The notes under the pieces: model-generated | Seen by the model: the letters and a program-made list of their open reading frames with translations, nothing else | The model's database searches: none | What the model was told of the DNA's origin: nothing | Assembly (NCBI GenBank): GCA_963844565.1 | Contig: CAWJON010000002.1 | Coordinates: forward strand, 1,426,001-1,490,000 | Direction of reading: 5' to 3' | DNA length: 64,000 nucleotides | From: JAFEDN01 sp963844565 | GTDB lineage: Bacteria; Pseudomonadota; Gammaproteobacteria; Coxiellales; Coxiellaceae | Shown: positions 1-8,733 of the stretch, one piece after another | Numbering within the stretch: the stretch's first letter is position 1 | Layout of the letters: each line of letters begins with the position of its first letter | Translations under genes and position numbers: made by a program

Positions 1-1665
1 ACAAAGTTTTGAAACTTCACGCTCTAGGTTTCTCACTCCCGCTTCGCGCGTGTAGTCTTGGATAATACTCGAAATCGCACCATCAGTAATTTTGATTTCT
101 TTTTTCTTTAAGCCTGCCCGCTTTAATTGTCTGGGTATTAAATAACGGGTAGCGATATGGAGTTTCTCATTCTCTGTATAACCAGCCAAACGAATCACTT
201 CCATACGATCTAATAAAGGCATCGGAATATTCATCGAATTTGCTGTAGCAATAAACATGACCTCTGAAAGATCATAATCTACCTCAAGGTAATGATCATT
301 AAAAGCAGAATTTTGCTCAGGATCCAAAACTTCCAAAAGCGCTGAAGCAGGATCGCCGCGAAAATCCATAGCCATTTTGTCTACTTCATCGAGCATAAAC
401 AATGGATTTTTTACTTTAACTTTGCAAAGTTTTTGGATGATTTTGCCAGGTAAAGCACCAATGTAAGTTCGTCGATGTCCTCGGATTTCAGCTTCATCGC
501 GAACGCCGCCCAATGAGATCCTGACGAATTCACGCCCGGTGGCGTTGGCGATGGATTGCCCTAATGAAGTTTTACCAACCCCAGGAGGACCAACCAAACA
601 AAGGATTGAACCGCGCATTTTTTTAACCCGCTGCTGAACAGCAAGATATTCAAGAATCCGTTCTTTGATTTCTTTTAACCCATAGTGCTCAGATTCCAAG
701 ATAATTTCAGCTTTTTCCAAATCGTGAACAATCTTAGTGCGATTCTGCCAAGGTACTTGCAACAAGAGATCTAAATAGTTACGGCTTACGGTAGCTTCAG
801 CTGACAACGGAGACATCATTTTTAACTTATTCAGTTCAGATTCAGCTTTTTCTTTAGCTTCGGGAGGCATACCCGCTTCGGCAATTTTCTTTTGGAGCTC
901 CTTAATTTCATCTCCGACTGCTCCACCATCTTCCATCTCACCCAATTCTTTTTGGATGGCTTTTATTTTCTCGCTGAGATAATACTGACGTTGACTTTTT
1001 TCAACTTGCTGTTTTACACGTCCTTGCACACGCTTCTCAACTTCAACCAGATCCAACTCTTCAGCCAGTAATTTATGCAATAATTCTAAGCGGTCACGAA
1101 CAATCAACTTTTCCAATATCTCTTGACGTGCGGGAATTTTGATACTCATATGCGCTGCAATACTGTCTGCCAAATTTCCGGCTTGTTCAATATTTCGTAA
1201 GGAGGCAATCAATTCCGGAGGTATTTTTTTATTTAGTTTTACCAATTCCTCGAATTGGTTAAGTACGCTGCGCATTAAAACCAAGATTTCCGTGTCGGTA
1301 CTTTCGCCAGTATCTTCTAAGAATTCAACTTTTGAGGATAAATGATCTTTTTCTTGCTTATATTCAATCAATTTTGCACGTTGAATTCCTTCAACCAAAA
1401 CTTTAACTGTACCATCTGGCAAATGCAGCAACTGCAATAGCGTAGCAACAGTCCCCACTTCATAAAGGTCTTGCAAGATGGGAGAATCAACCGCAGCGTC
1501 TTTTTGCGCAATGAGAAAAATTTGTTTATCCATCGCCATCGCCACTTCCAGTGCGCGTACAGATTCGGCTCGTCCCACAAATAACGGTATTACCATATGA
1601 GGAAAAACGACCACATCGCGTAAAGGCAATAATGGCAAAATCAGTTGTTTGTTTGGATCAGACAT
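1..1665 (-). CDS. lon: Lon ATP-dependent protease, 3' end beyond window (partial)
   Basis: The first 555 codons of the cytoplasmic AAA+ serine protease that degrades misfolded and regulatory proteins. The N-terminal substrate-binding domain begins MSDPNKQLILPLLPLRDVVV, followed by the coiled-coil linker (residues about 200-290). The AAA+ module has Walker A GPPGVGKTS near residue 358, as in E. coli Lon, and Walker B LFMLDEVDK. The reading frame is still open at base 1, within the C-terminal part of the AAA+ domain (ends near RNLEREVSKL), so the Ser-Lys protease domain lies outside the window. The ATG at 1663-1665 is preceded by a GGAG ribosome site and sits 10 bases after the clpX stop, so it is probably co-transcribed with clpX. 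No defect is seen in the visible part. Confidence 0.97.
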   Translation of the reverse strand, partial: MSDPNKQLILPLLPLRDVVVFPHMVIPLFVGRAESVRALEVAMAMDKQIFLIAQKDAAVDSPILQDLYEVGTVATLLQLLHLPDGTVKVLVEGIQRAKLIEYKQEKDHLSSKVEFLEDTGESTDTEILVLMRSVLNQFEELVKLNKKIPPELIASLRNIEQAGNLADSIAAHMSIKIPARQEILEKLIVRDRLELLHKLLAEELDLVEVEKRVQGRVKQQVEKSQRQYYLSEKIKAIQKELGEMEDGGAVGDEIKELQKKIAEAGMPPEAKEKAESELNKLKMMSPLSAEATVSRNYLDLLLQVPWQNRTKIVHDLEKAEIILESEHYGLKEIKERILEYLAVQQRVKKMRGSILCLVGPPGVGKTSLGQSIANATGREFVRISLGGVRDEAEIRGHRRTYIGALPGKIIQKLCKVKVKNPLFMLDEVDKMAMDFRGDPASALLEVLDPEQNSAFNDHYLEVDYDLSEVMFIATANSMNIPMPLLDRMEVIRLAGYTENEKLHIATRYLIPRQLKRAGLKKKEIKITDGAISSIIQDYTREAGVRNLEREVSKLC

Positions 1666-1675
1666 TTATTACTCC

Positions 1676-2922
1676 TTAAGCGCGCTTTTTCTGTTCATAA
1701 ATATAAAGTGGCGTTGCATCTTTAATGATAACGTTTTCATCAATAACAACCTTTTGTAGACCCGTTAAAGCAGGTAACTCATACATTACATCTAGCAATT
1801 TATGCTCCACAATCGAACGTAACCCTCGCGCTCCAGATTTACGCTTAATCGCTTGTTTGGCGATTGCTTCTAAGGCTTTGTCACGAAACTCTAATTCTAC
1901 ACTTTCTAATGAAAATAATTTTTCAAATTGTTTAACCAAAGCATTTTTGGGTTCAGTTAAAATCTGCACCAAAGCTTCTTCATTTAACTCATCAAGGGCT
2001 GCAATTACCGGTAAACGGCCCACAAATTCAGGAATCAAACCAAACTTTATTAAATCTTCAGGCTCAATTTGACGCATTAATTCGCTAATATCCGCTGAAG
2101 CTGTTCGATCTTTTACACGGGCAGCAAAACCAATGCTGCTGGTGTCGGTTCGTTGCTGAATAATTTTGGTTAAATCGGCAAATGCCCCACCGCAAATAAA
2201 TAAGATATTAGAAGTATCTATTGCAGGTATTCTTGCTGAGGATGTTTTCTTCCACCTTGAGGAGGAATTGAAGCGACCGTTCCCTCGATTAACTTTAATA
2301 AGGCTTGTTGCACCCCTTCCCCCGATACATCGCGAGTTAACGAAGCACTTTCACTTTTTCTCGCTATTTTATCAATTTCATCGATATAGACTATTCCCCG
2401 TTGAGCTTTTTCGACATTGTAATCACAACGTTGCAATAATTTTTGAATTATATTTTCAACATCTTCACCAACATACCCGGCTTCGGTTAAGGTGGTTGCA
2501 TCTGCAATAGCAAAGGGTACATCTAAAATTTTTGCCAATGTTTGAGCCAATAAGGTCTTACCTGATCCAGTTGGCCCAATTAGCAGAATATTACTTTTGG
2601 CTAATTCAACATCACGATTAATGTCTGATTGATGGCGTAAGCGTTTATAATGATTGTAAACCGCAACAGACAAGGTCTTTTTTGCAAAATCTTGACCAAT
2701 GACGTATTCATTGAGTTGTTGATGGATAAATTGAGGAGTTGGCAATGAACCTTGCACAGCAGCAGGTGCATTACCTTGTGTTTCTTCACGAATAATATCA
2801 TTGCATAAATCAATGCATTCATTGCAGACAAAAACAGCGGGGCCTGCAATTAATTTGCGGACCTCATGTTGGCTTTTCCCACAAAAAGAACAAAATAATT
2901 CTTTGGGTTTTTCCGCACTCAT
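1676..2922 (-). pseudogene. clpX: ClpX ATPase subunit of ClpXP, single-base frameshift
   Basis: ClpX is the hexameric AAA+ unfoldase that feeds substrates to ClpP. The upstream part (2922 down to 2218) has the N-terminal C4 zinc finger (CSFC and CNECIDLC), Walker A GPTGSGKT, the GYVGED pore loop and Walker B IVYIDEIDK, then meets an in-frame TAG at 2218-2220 after KHPQQEYLQ. Restoring one missing base gives Q-V-D-T-S-N-I and continues in the other frame through the IGF loop (SSIGFAARVK) and the sensor-2 region SGARGLRSIVE to a normal end at 1676. Full length would be about 415 aa, the family size. There is no slippery heptamer at the junction. Because ClpX is highly conserved and the rest is intact, a sequence error is as likely as a real mutation. 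It lies between clpP and lon in the usual order. Confidence 0.9.
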
Positions 2923-3077
2923 TATTACCTCACTTAAATGTCTAATTTATACTTATATAAACAAAGGCTATGCTTTCAATATATGGGCATTAGGCAACAT
3001 TTTCAATATAAAATTTGGAGGACATAAACTTGATTCTGAACCATCCTTGGTTTAATAGGCGGCAAGGTACATTATTG

Positions 3078-3668
3078 CTATTGACGCTGTTCAAAAATAC
3101 TGTCAATTAGTCCATATTCCAACGCCTGCTTGGCATCCATAAAATTATCGCGATTGGTGTCTTTCTCAATTTGCTTAATGGTCTGCCCCGAATGCTTCGC
3201 AAGAATGTCGTTAATTAAATCACCAATACGTTTGGTTTCCTTGGCATGAATTTGAATGTCAGTGCCCTGCCCCTGGTATCCACCTAAGACTTGATGAATC
3301 ATTACGGTGGAATTGGGTAAGCAATGTCGCTTGCCTTTAGCTCCTGCTGTTAATAGTAATGCACCTGCGCTAGCAGCTTGACCAATACATAAAGTACTTA
3401 CATCCGGTTTAATAAATTGCATGGTGTCGTAGATAGCGAGCGCTGCGTTCACATGACCGCCGGGCGAATTAATGTAAAGTGCGATATCTTTGGCAGGATT
3501 TTCAGACTCTAAAAACAACAACTGAGCCACGATTAAATTTGCCGAGTTTTCTTCAATGGGACCGACTAGAAAAATAATTCTTTCTTTTAAAAGCCGGGAA
3601 AAAATATCATAAGCGCGTTCGCCACGCGCACTTTGCTCAACCACCATTGGAACTAAATTATTTCTCAT
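3078..3668 (-). CDS. clpP: ClpP proteolytic subunit of ClpXP/ClpAP
   Basis: A 196-aa cytoplasmic serine peptidase that forms the tetradecameric chamber docked by ClpX. The catalytic triad is visible: Ser in GQAASAGA (near residue 97), His in VMIHQVLGG (near 122) and Asp in DTNRDNFM (near 171). The substrate-binding Gly-rich strand appears as YINSPGG. The chosen ATG (3666-3668, MRNNLVPMVVEQ) matches the usual N-terminus with its short propeptide. The frame stays open upstream to 3788, but that would overlap tig. It follows tig by 13 bases and precedes clpX by about 155 bases, the usual tig-clpP-clpX-lon order. Length and motifs are normal for the family. Confidence 0.97.
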   Translation of the reverse strand: MRNNLVPMVVEQSARGERAYDIFSRLLKERIIFLVGPIEENSANLIVAQLLFLESENPAKDIALYINSPGGHVNAALAIYDTMQFIKPDVSTLCIGQAASAGALLLTAGAKGKRHCLPNSTVMIHQVLGGYQGQGTDIQIHAKETKRIGDLINDILAKHSGQTIKQIEKDTNRDNFMDAKQALEYGLIDSIFEQRQ

Positions 3669-3681
3669 TGGGACCGTCCTT

Positions 3682-5010
3682 TTAATAATTTTTTGAAAAC
3701 ACTTCCTGATAGGTAATGGTTTTATCCGTAACCTGAGCCTGTTCAATGAGTCTACCAACAACTTCGTCTTCAAGCACCAAAGTTTCAATCTCGCTTAATA
3801 AGCGTTTGTTTTGGTAGTACCAAGCAACCATTTCTTCGGGCTTTGCGTACCCAGAAGCGGCCACTAATTCATTTATTTTCTCACGAACTTTACCTTTATC
3901 CGATCGAATATCAAATTTTTTGGCCACTTCTCCTACCAGTAATCCTAAAATTACCCTTTTTTGAGCTTGTTGTACAAAAGGCTCTTTAGGTAAACTTATT
4001 TTTGAAGGATCTCTTCCTTGCCAATTCGGTTGCGTAGCCATTTGTTGACGGGCTATCTCTTGAAGTTGCACAATTTCATCTTCAACCATGGATTGTGGAG
4101 GAATAATGGGGTTTAATTCGATCAGTTGATTCAACGTATTATCTTTTAATCGAGATTCTAATCTTCTTTTTAATTCAGTTTCCATTTCTTCATGTAATTT
4201 TTTTCTTAATCCTTCGATACCGCCTTCTTTAATCCCGGCCTTAACAGCCAATTCATCATTCAATTCTGGCAATTCCGGTTCTTCGATTTCATGAACCTTA
4301 ACTTTAAAAGTTGCAGCTTTCCCTGCTAAATGGGCAACAGGATAATCGTTGGGAAAGGTGACGGACAAATTGCGGCTTTCATCAATTTGAGCCCCAACTA
4401 AGCCTTCTTCAAAACCTTGGATCATTTGTTTTGACCCTAATTCCAAATGAAATTCCTTACCGCTTCCACCTGCGAAAGGTTGACCATCAATAATGCCTTC
4501 AAAGTCAATTTTAACCCGATCCCCCATCGCAGCAGGTCTATTGACAGAATGCCGATGGGCTTGCTGGTGACGAATTCGATCTATTGTATGATCAACATCT
4601 GCTGAGGTCACTTCGGCTGACAATTTTTCTATACGAGCATTGGAAAAATCAGCTAATTCAACTTCAGGTAACGTTTCAAACGAAACCTCAAACTGAAGAT
4701 CTTCACCGGGAACAATTTCTATTGGCTTCACTTCAGGATTGCCTGCTACCTTAAGCTTATGATCGGCGATTGCTTGTTGGAAACTGGATTGCATTAACTC
4801 ACTGATGACATCACGCCGTATAGTACCTCCAAATTTCTTCTCGATTACTTTCGAAGGTATTTTTCCTTGTCTGAAACCGGGAATACGAATATTAGGATTT
4901 TTGATCACTTCCTTTAGGCGTTCTTGAAAAGCCTGCTCTACCTTTTCTCCTGGCAAAACGACTTTTAAACGACGATGTAACCCATCCAGTTTTTCCACTT
5001 CAACACGCAT
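3682..5010 (-). CDS. tig: Trigger factor, ribosome-associated chaperone
   Basis: A 442-aa chaperone and peptidyl-prolyl isomerase that binds the ribosome exit tunnel. The N-terminal ribosome-binding domain carries the signature region GFRQGKIP near residues 44-51. The FKBP-type isomerase domain spans about residues 150-245 (GDRVKIDFEGIIDGQPF, then FEEGLVGAQ), and the rest is the helical chaperone domain. The length is close to the usual 430-440 residues. The start ATG (5008-5010) gives MRVEVEKLDGLHRR, typical for the family. It is the first protein gene of the tig-clpP-clpX-lon run, downstream of a tRNA-Leu gene and a palindromic repeat. Confidence 0.97.
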   Translation of the reverse strand: MRVEVEKLDGLHRRLKVVLPGEKVEQAFQERLKEVIKNPNIRIPGFRQGKIPSKVIEKKFGGTIRRDVISELMQSSFQQAIADHKLKVAGNPEVKPIEIVPGEDLQFEVSFETLPEVELADFSNARIEKLSAEVTSADVDHTIDRIRHQQAHRHSVNRPAAMGDRVKIDFEGIIDGQPFAGGSGKEFHLELGSKQMIQGFEEGLVGAQIDESRNLSVTFPNDYPVAHLAGKAATFKVKVHEIEEPELPELNDELAVKAGIKEGGIEGLRKKLHEEMETELKRRLESRLKDNTLNQLIELNPIIPPQSMVEDEIVQLQEIARQQMATQPNWQGRDPSKISLPKEPFVQQAQKRVILGLLVGEVAKKFDIRSDKGKVREKINELVAASGYAKPEEMVAWYYQNKRLLSEIETLVLEDEVVGRLIEQAQVTDKTITYQEVFSKNY

Positions 5011-5043
5011 AATTGAAACCTCATGATCTTCTAATCAATTTTA

Positions 5044-5156
5044 AATCCTGCGCATTGGCAAAGCCAATTGCTCGGAATGAAGGGGGAGAATCGCGATTCT
5101 CCCCCTTGCAAACCCCCATCGCGCAGAGCGGAGTTCCCTTCAGCGGGAACTCCTGT
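5044..5156. repeat. REP-like palindromic repeat, copy 1
   Basis: Intergenic repeat between tig and tRNA-Leu. It holds three hairpins: GCATTGGC/GCCAATTGC, a perfect palindrome GGGGGAGAATCGCGATTCTC (continuing CCCC) near 5081-5104, and GAGTTCCC/GGGAACTC near 5130-5152. The central 65 or so bases are nearly identical to 35672-35738, and the flanking 'ATCCT-hairpin-GGAATGAAGG' layout is the same in both. It looks like a dispersed extragenic palindrome family with no coding potential. Confidence 0.75.
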
Positions 5157-5166
5157 CATTTTTACC

Positions 5167-5248
<82 letters not shown>

Positions 5249-5320
5249 ATACTATTTTCGAGTAAAGGCAATTATTAAACACGAATTAGAAAAACAAGAC
5301 AAGAGGGTCATTTTTGGTCA

Positions 5321-5351
5321 AAAAAAAAGCCCGATAAAGATCGGGCTTTTT
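5321..5351 (-). terminator. Rho-independent terminator of the small secreted protein gene
   Basis: Stem GCCCGAT (5329-5335), loop AAAG, stem ATCGGGC (5340-5346). On the minus strand the stem is followed by a run of T. It lies just downstream of the minus-strand gene ending at 5368. The plus-strand side also has a short T run, so it may act in both directions. Confidence 0.85.
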
Positions 5352-5367
5352 AGCTTCCGATTAGGAA

Positions 5368-5784
5368 TTAGGTGCCGCTACCAGTGGTGCCGCCGGTGCT
5401 GTTAGGCGTTCCTGCGTTTGAAGTTCCGCTGGTGCTGTTGTCGCCGCCAGTCATACCGCCAGTTGAGGTATTATTGGAGGAACCGGAAGTTCCCATGTCC
5501 GTCATACCTGAGTTATTGGTGGTAGTGCTGGTGGTGGTGGAGGTGGTGCTGCTGTTGGATGGAGCAGTTGTGCTTCCGCCTAAATCTTCACAAGCAGATT
5601 TAGAAACCGATACATATTTTTTGTCATTTTTTAAAGTTAGACCATAGCATTTTACGTTATTTGTTTTGGTTTCTTTTGTTGTGGTTTTGTGCGCAGTATT
5701 AGCTAAAGCACTGGTTGAAACAACAGCAACGCTGGCAGCTGCAAGAGTTGCCAATCCCAAACTGATTACATTTTTTAATTTCAT
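5368..5784 (-). CDS. Small secreted Ser/Thr/Gly/Asn-rich protein, function unknown
   Basis: A 138-aa protein. A signal peptide covers about residues 1-28 (MKLKNVISLGLATLAAASVA, cleavage likely after SALA), so export to the periplasm or beyond is expected. A short conserved-looking part follows, with two cysteines (KCYGLTLKNDKK and KSACEDLGG, about residues 45-70) that could form one disulfide. The remaining half is low complexity, built from S, T, G, N. The KCYG stretch faintly recalls short DUF2282-type periplasmic proteins, but that is weak and I do not assign it. AAGGAG lies 8 bases before the ATG, and a clear terminator follows, so it is a single-gene transcript. Confidence 0.8.
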   Translation of the reverse strand: MKLKNVISLGLATLAAASVAVVSTSALANTAHKTTTKETKTNNVKCYGLTLKNDKKYVSVSKSACEDLGGSTTAPSNSSTTSTTTSTTTNNSGMTDMGTSGSSNNTSTGGMTGGDNSTSGTSNAGTPNSTGGTTGSGT

Positions 5785-5959
5785 GAAATAAACTCCTTGA
5801 TTTGTTTTAACTTAAAACCAATAAGAGCTGGTACCAGAACCTATTGGCTTCATTCTCGGCAATTCTTATTCTCCTGCCCAAGTTATGTGCAAATACACAG
5901 AAAAAAAGCAGACCGGAACTGCAGCTGGCTATACTATTGAGTTTTTTTAGTATTTGCAA

Positions 5960-5988
5960 TATCGTTTTTATAAAATTAACGCTATAAT
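5960..5988 (+). promoter_or_regulatory. Candidate sigma-70 promoter for sohB
   Basis: A consensus -10 TATAAT at 5983-5988, 30 bases before the sohB ATG. The -35 region (TATCGT at 5960-5965 with a 17-base spacer) is poor. The site is supported mainly by the perfect -10 and the divergent arrangement with the upstream minus-strand gene. Confidence 0.4.
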
Positions 5989-6017
5989 CGTGTTTTCAAT
6001 TTCCCTTGGGGTGAATA

Positions 6018-7067
6018 ATGCACTTTCTCAGCCAATATGGTCTTTTTTTAGCTAAGTTTTTAACCATTATCCTACTAATTTTTCTTTTCTTTATTGGGAT
6101 TCTTTTTGTTATCGTTGCCTTAACCTCTAAAAAAGAAAAAAACGGCAGATTAATCATTCAATCGCTGAATGAAAAATATTTACATTATAAAAAATCCATC
6201 AATGAAGCGACTCATGTCAAAGAAAAGAAAATAAAGAAGAAAAAAAAATCCGCTGCGGATAAAAAACGTCTTTTTGTAGTAAATTTTTGTGGTGACCTTA
6301 AAGCCAGCACTGTCAACTCCTTAAGAGAAGAAATCACTGCAATATTGGTTTCTTATAAATCAGGAGACGAGGTTCTACTGTGCGTTGAAAGTCCAGGTGG
6401 TGTTGTGCACGGCTATGGATTAGCAGCCGCACAAATTGCACGGTTGAAGGAGGCTAAAATAAATTTAACCATTGCTATCGATAAAGTTGCCGCCAGCGGT
6501 GGATATTTAATGGCTTGCATAGCCGACCATTTAATCTCAGCACCATTGGCCATTGTGGGTTCAATCGGTGTCATTGCACAACTTCCTAATTTCAATCGTT
6601 GGTTAAATAAAAATGAAATTGATTTCGAGCAGATTCAAGCCGGGCAGTATAAAAGAACTCTAACGATGTTTGGGAAAAATACACCGGAAGCGCGACAAAA
6701 AATGCAAGAAGAAGTTAATGAGGTGCATGAACTTTTCAAAGCGCACATCGCGGCTTATCGACCCAAAGTAGACATTACGGAAGTCGCTACAGGTGAATAT
6801 TGGTTCGGGACCCGCGCCAAAGAATTAAACTTAGTTGATGAAATAAAAACCAGTGACGATTTCCTGTTTGTAGCCAAAGATATTTTCGATATTTATTTAA
6901 TCAAATATGAGATTAAAAAATATTTATTGCAGATGGTAAATACACAAGTTAAAACCCTTTTGCAAAAATATAAAAACTTTGATCAGGCAGCAGCCCTTGA
7001 AATGGTCAAACTTGAGCATCAATCAGCGATTCCCGCTGAAGACATCGGGAATCGCTTCCTGGTTTAA
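6018..7067 (+). CDS. sohB: SohB-type inner-membrane S49 serine peptidase
   Basis: A 349-aa membrane-anchored protease of the signal-peptide-peptidase (S49) family. An N-terminal transmembrane segment (about residues 10-38) is followed by a Lys-rich stretch (about 60-85). The protease domain then has CVESPGGVVHGYG, the catalytic Ser in VAASGGYLMA (near residue 160) and the catalytic Lys in AGQYKRTLTMFG (near 213). This is a single S49 domain, as in E. coli SohB and unlike the tandem SppA. The last 15 codons fall within a dispersed palindromic repeat (7023-7072), so the repeat supplies the C-terminus. Start ATG at 6018 after a GGGGTGA ribosome site. Confidence 0.93.
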   Translation: MHFLSQYGLFLAKFLTIILLIFLFFIGILFVIVALTSKKEKNGRLIIQSLNEKYLHYKKSINEATHVKEKKIKKKKKSAADKKRLFVVNFCGDLKASTVNSLREEITAILVSYKSGDEVLLCVESPGGVVHGYGLAAAQIARLKEAKINLTIAIDKVAASGGYLMACIADHLISAPLAIVGSIGVIAQLPNFNRWLNKNEIDFEQIQAGQYKRTLTMFGKNTPEARQKMQEEVNEVHELFKAHIAAYRPKVDITEVATGEYWFGTRAKELNLVDEIKTSDDFLFVAKDIFDIYLIKYEIKKYLLQMVNTQVKTLLQKYKNFDQAAALEMVKLEHQSAIPAEDIGNRFLV

Positions 7068-7072
7068 ATCCT
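7023..7072. repeat. Palindromic repeat overlapping the sohB 3' end, copy 2
   Basis: The block CAGCGATTCCCGCTGAA...GGGAATCGCTTC...TTTAAATCC forms a hairpin through GCGATTCCCG and CGGGAATCGC. It matches 35601-35648 almost base for base and a more diverged copy at 48330-48370. Its first part is translated as the C-terminal tail of SohB and contains the stop codon. Confidence 0.6.
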
Positions 7073-7102
7073 GATGAATTGAGTATTTATTTAGGGGAAA
7101 TT

Positions 7103-8017
7103 ATGCATAGCCACGCCCATCATCATAATAATGGTCATAATCACAGTCACCATCATGGTCATCCTCATCGAGTTTTATTTTTGGCTCTATTTATCATTAT
7201 CATCTTTGCAGGGATTGAAGCGTTAGGGGGATGGTGGTCAGGTTCCTTAACACTGATGAGTGACGCAGGCCATATGGTCTCAGATGCCGCTGCACTGGGG
7301 ATTGCAGCGTTGGGCGGTTTGTTGGCGTTACAACCTCCTTCTCATAAACACAGCTATGGCCTTGGGCGTGCAGAAATTGTCGCCGCATGGGTCAGTAGTT
7401 TACTGATGCTCTTCATTTCGCTGGTTGTTATTGTTGAAGCCATTCGACGTATTCATAATCCACATCCAGTTAATGGTTCTACGGTTATGATCATTGGTTC
7501 TGTCGGAATCGTGGTTAATTCCTTCGTTGCTTGGCTTTTGGCTCGGGGCGAACGAACTTTAAATATTCGCGCCGCCTTATTGCATGTCATGAGTGATATC
7601 TTGGGGTCAATCGCAGCACTTATCGCAGGAACTGTCATTTATTTGACTCATTGGCTTTTAATAGATCCGATTTTATCTATTGTGATCGGTATCTTAATTC
7701 TAATCTCCAGTGTTACCTTACTTAGGGAATCCCTCTTTGTTTTGATGGAAGCCGTACCCGGCCATATTGATCTTAAAGAAGTTGCCGAAACAATGACTAA
7801 CATAAAGGGGGTAAAAGCCATTCACGATTTGCACATTTGGACACTTTCCTCCGGAACCATTGCATTGTCTGCTCATGTATTTATTGTCGAACTGAGCCGA
7901 TGGCAAACCATTTTAGGCAAGATTAGAGAAAAGTTGAAATCAGAGTACAATATTGAACATGTCACTTTGCAACCCGAACCTGAAATTATTGATTGCCAAC
8001 CCTGCCTGGAGCCTTAA
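7103..8017 (+). CDS. Cation diffusion facilitator, Zn2+ efflux transporter (ZitB/CzcD type)
   Basis: A 304-aa inner-membrane proton-coupled exporter of zinc or related metals. It begins with a His-rich cytoplasmic tail (MHSHAHHHNNGHNHSHHHGH) typical of the zinc subgroup. The six-helix CDF core has the metal-site motifs DAGHMVSDA in TM2 and HVMSDILGS in TM5. The last 90 residues form the cytoplasmic ferredoxin-like domain with HDLHIWTLSSG. I chose the ATG at 7103, which follows AGGGGAAA; a TTG at 7079 in frame is less likely. It starts a run of plus-strand genes with gaps of 0-4 bases or overlaps, extending to ppc. Confidence 0.93.
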   Translation: MHSHAHHHNNGHNHSHHHGHPHRVLFLALFIIIIFAGIEALGGWWSGSLTLMSDAGHMVSDAAALGIAALGGLLALQPPSHKHSYGLGRAEIVAAWVSSLLMLFISLVVIVEAIRRIHNPHPVNGSTVMIIGSVGIVVNSFVAWLLARGERTLNIRAALLHVMSDILGSIAALIAGTVIYLTHWLLIDPILSIVIGILILISSVTLLRESLFVLMEAVPGHIDLKEVAETMTNIKGVKAIHDLHIWTLSSGTIALSAHVFIVELSRWQTILGKIREKLKSEYNIEHVTLQPEPEIIDCQPCLEP

Positions 8018-8020
8018 CTC

Positions 8021-8731
8021 ATGACCCAACATAAATTTTCTGCAGACGAAGCGGAAGTCGCCAAATTTGAAGCTCTAGCAACAGACTGGTGGGATTTAAA
8101 CGGCCCAATGAAACCTCTCCATCAAATCAATCCTCTAAGGCTCCAATATATCCAAGAACAAGTTAATTTAAACGAACAATCAATTTTAGATATTGGCTGC
8201 GGCGGTGGAATTTTAACTGAATCTTTGGCCAGAGCAGGCGCAACGGTGACCGGTCTAGACCTAGCTGAATCCTTGATTCAGCTGGCTATGACTCATGCCA
8301 AACAAGAAAATTTATCTATTGATTATTTTAATATCAGTAGCACAGAAATGGTTAAAAAAAACTCAGGGGAATATGATATCGTAACCTGTATGGAATTGCT
8401 CGAACATGTATCCGATCCAGAACAACTGGTTGCAGAATGCTCAAAACTGGTCAAGCCAGGGGGCTACGTGTTCTTTGCCACCATTAACCGTAATTTGTCC
8501 GCTTTTTTAGGTGCAATTATTGCCGCTGAATACATTTTGAGAATGCTACCTCGAGGGACCCATCAGTATGCTCAATTGGTGAAACCTTCAGAGTTAACTT
8601 TATGGGCTGGTCGGCATCAATTGAACCTGAAAGGACTAAGAGGTGTCAGTTATCAACCCTTAACAGGCCGATTTCACCTGAGCAAAAATATATCAATAAA
8701 TTACATTGCCCATTTCCAGCGTATCAAATAA
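8021..8731 (+). CDS. ubiG: UbiG, ubiquinone biosynthesis O-methyltransferase
   Basis: A 236-aa SAM-dependent methyltransferase that performs both O-methylations in ubiquinone synthesis. The family N-terminus appears as DEAEVAKFEALATDWWDLNG with the WWD signature and LHQINPLRLQYI. Motif I is DIGCGGGILTE (about residues 61-71), the acidic loop follows in GLDLAE, and motif II is CMELLEHV. C-terminal GVSYQPLTGRFHLS is also characteristic. It starts 3 bases after the zinc-exporter stop and ends 2 bases before the HAD phosphatase, so all three are co-transcribed. Length is as expected (about 235-240 aa). Confidence 0.96.
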   Translation: MTQHKFSADEAEVAKFEALATDWWDLNGPMKPLHQINPLRLQYIQEQVNLNEQSILDIGCGGGILTESLARAGATVTGLDLAESLIQLAMTHAKQENLSIDYFNISSTEMVKKNSGEYDIVTCMELLEHVSDPEQLVAECSKLVKPGGYVFFATINRNLSAFLGAIIAAEYILRMLPRGTHQYAQLVKPSELTLWAGRHQLNLKGLRGVSYQPLTGRFHLSKNISINYIAHFQRIK

Positions 8732-8733
8732 TC

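Noticed and set aside
3669..3788. Longer N-terminus for ClpP
   Set aside because: The extension overlaps the tig coding end and does not resemble any ClpP propeptide.
5368..5784. Assignment to the DUF2282 small periplasmic family
   Set aside because: Only a KCYG motif agrees; the other conserved cysteines of the family are absent.
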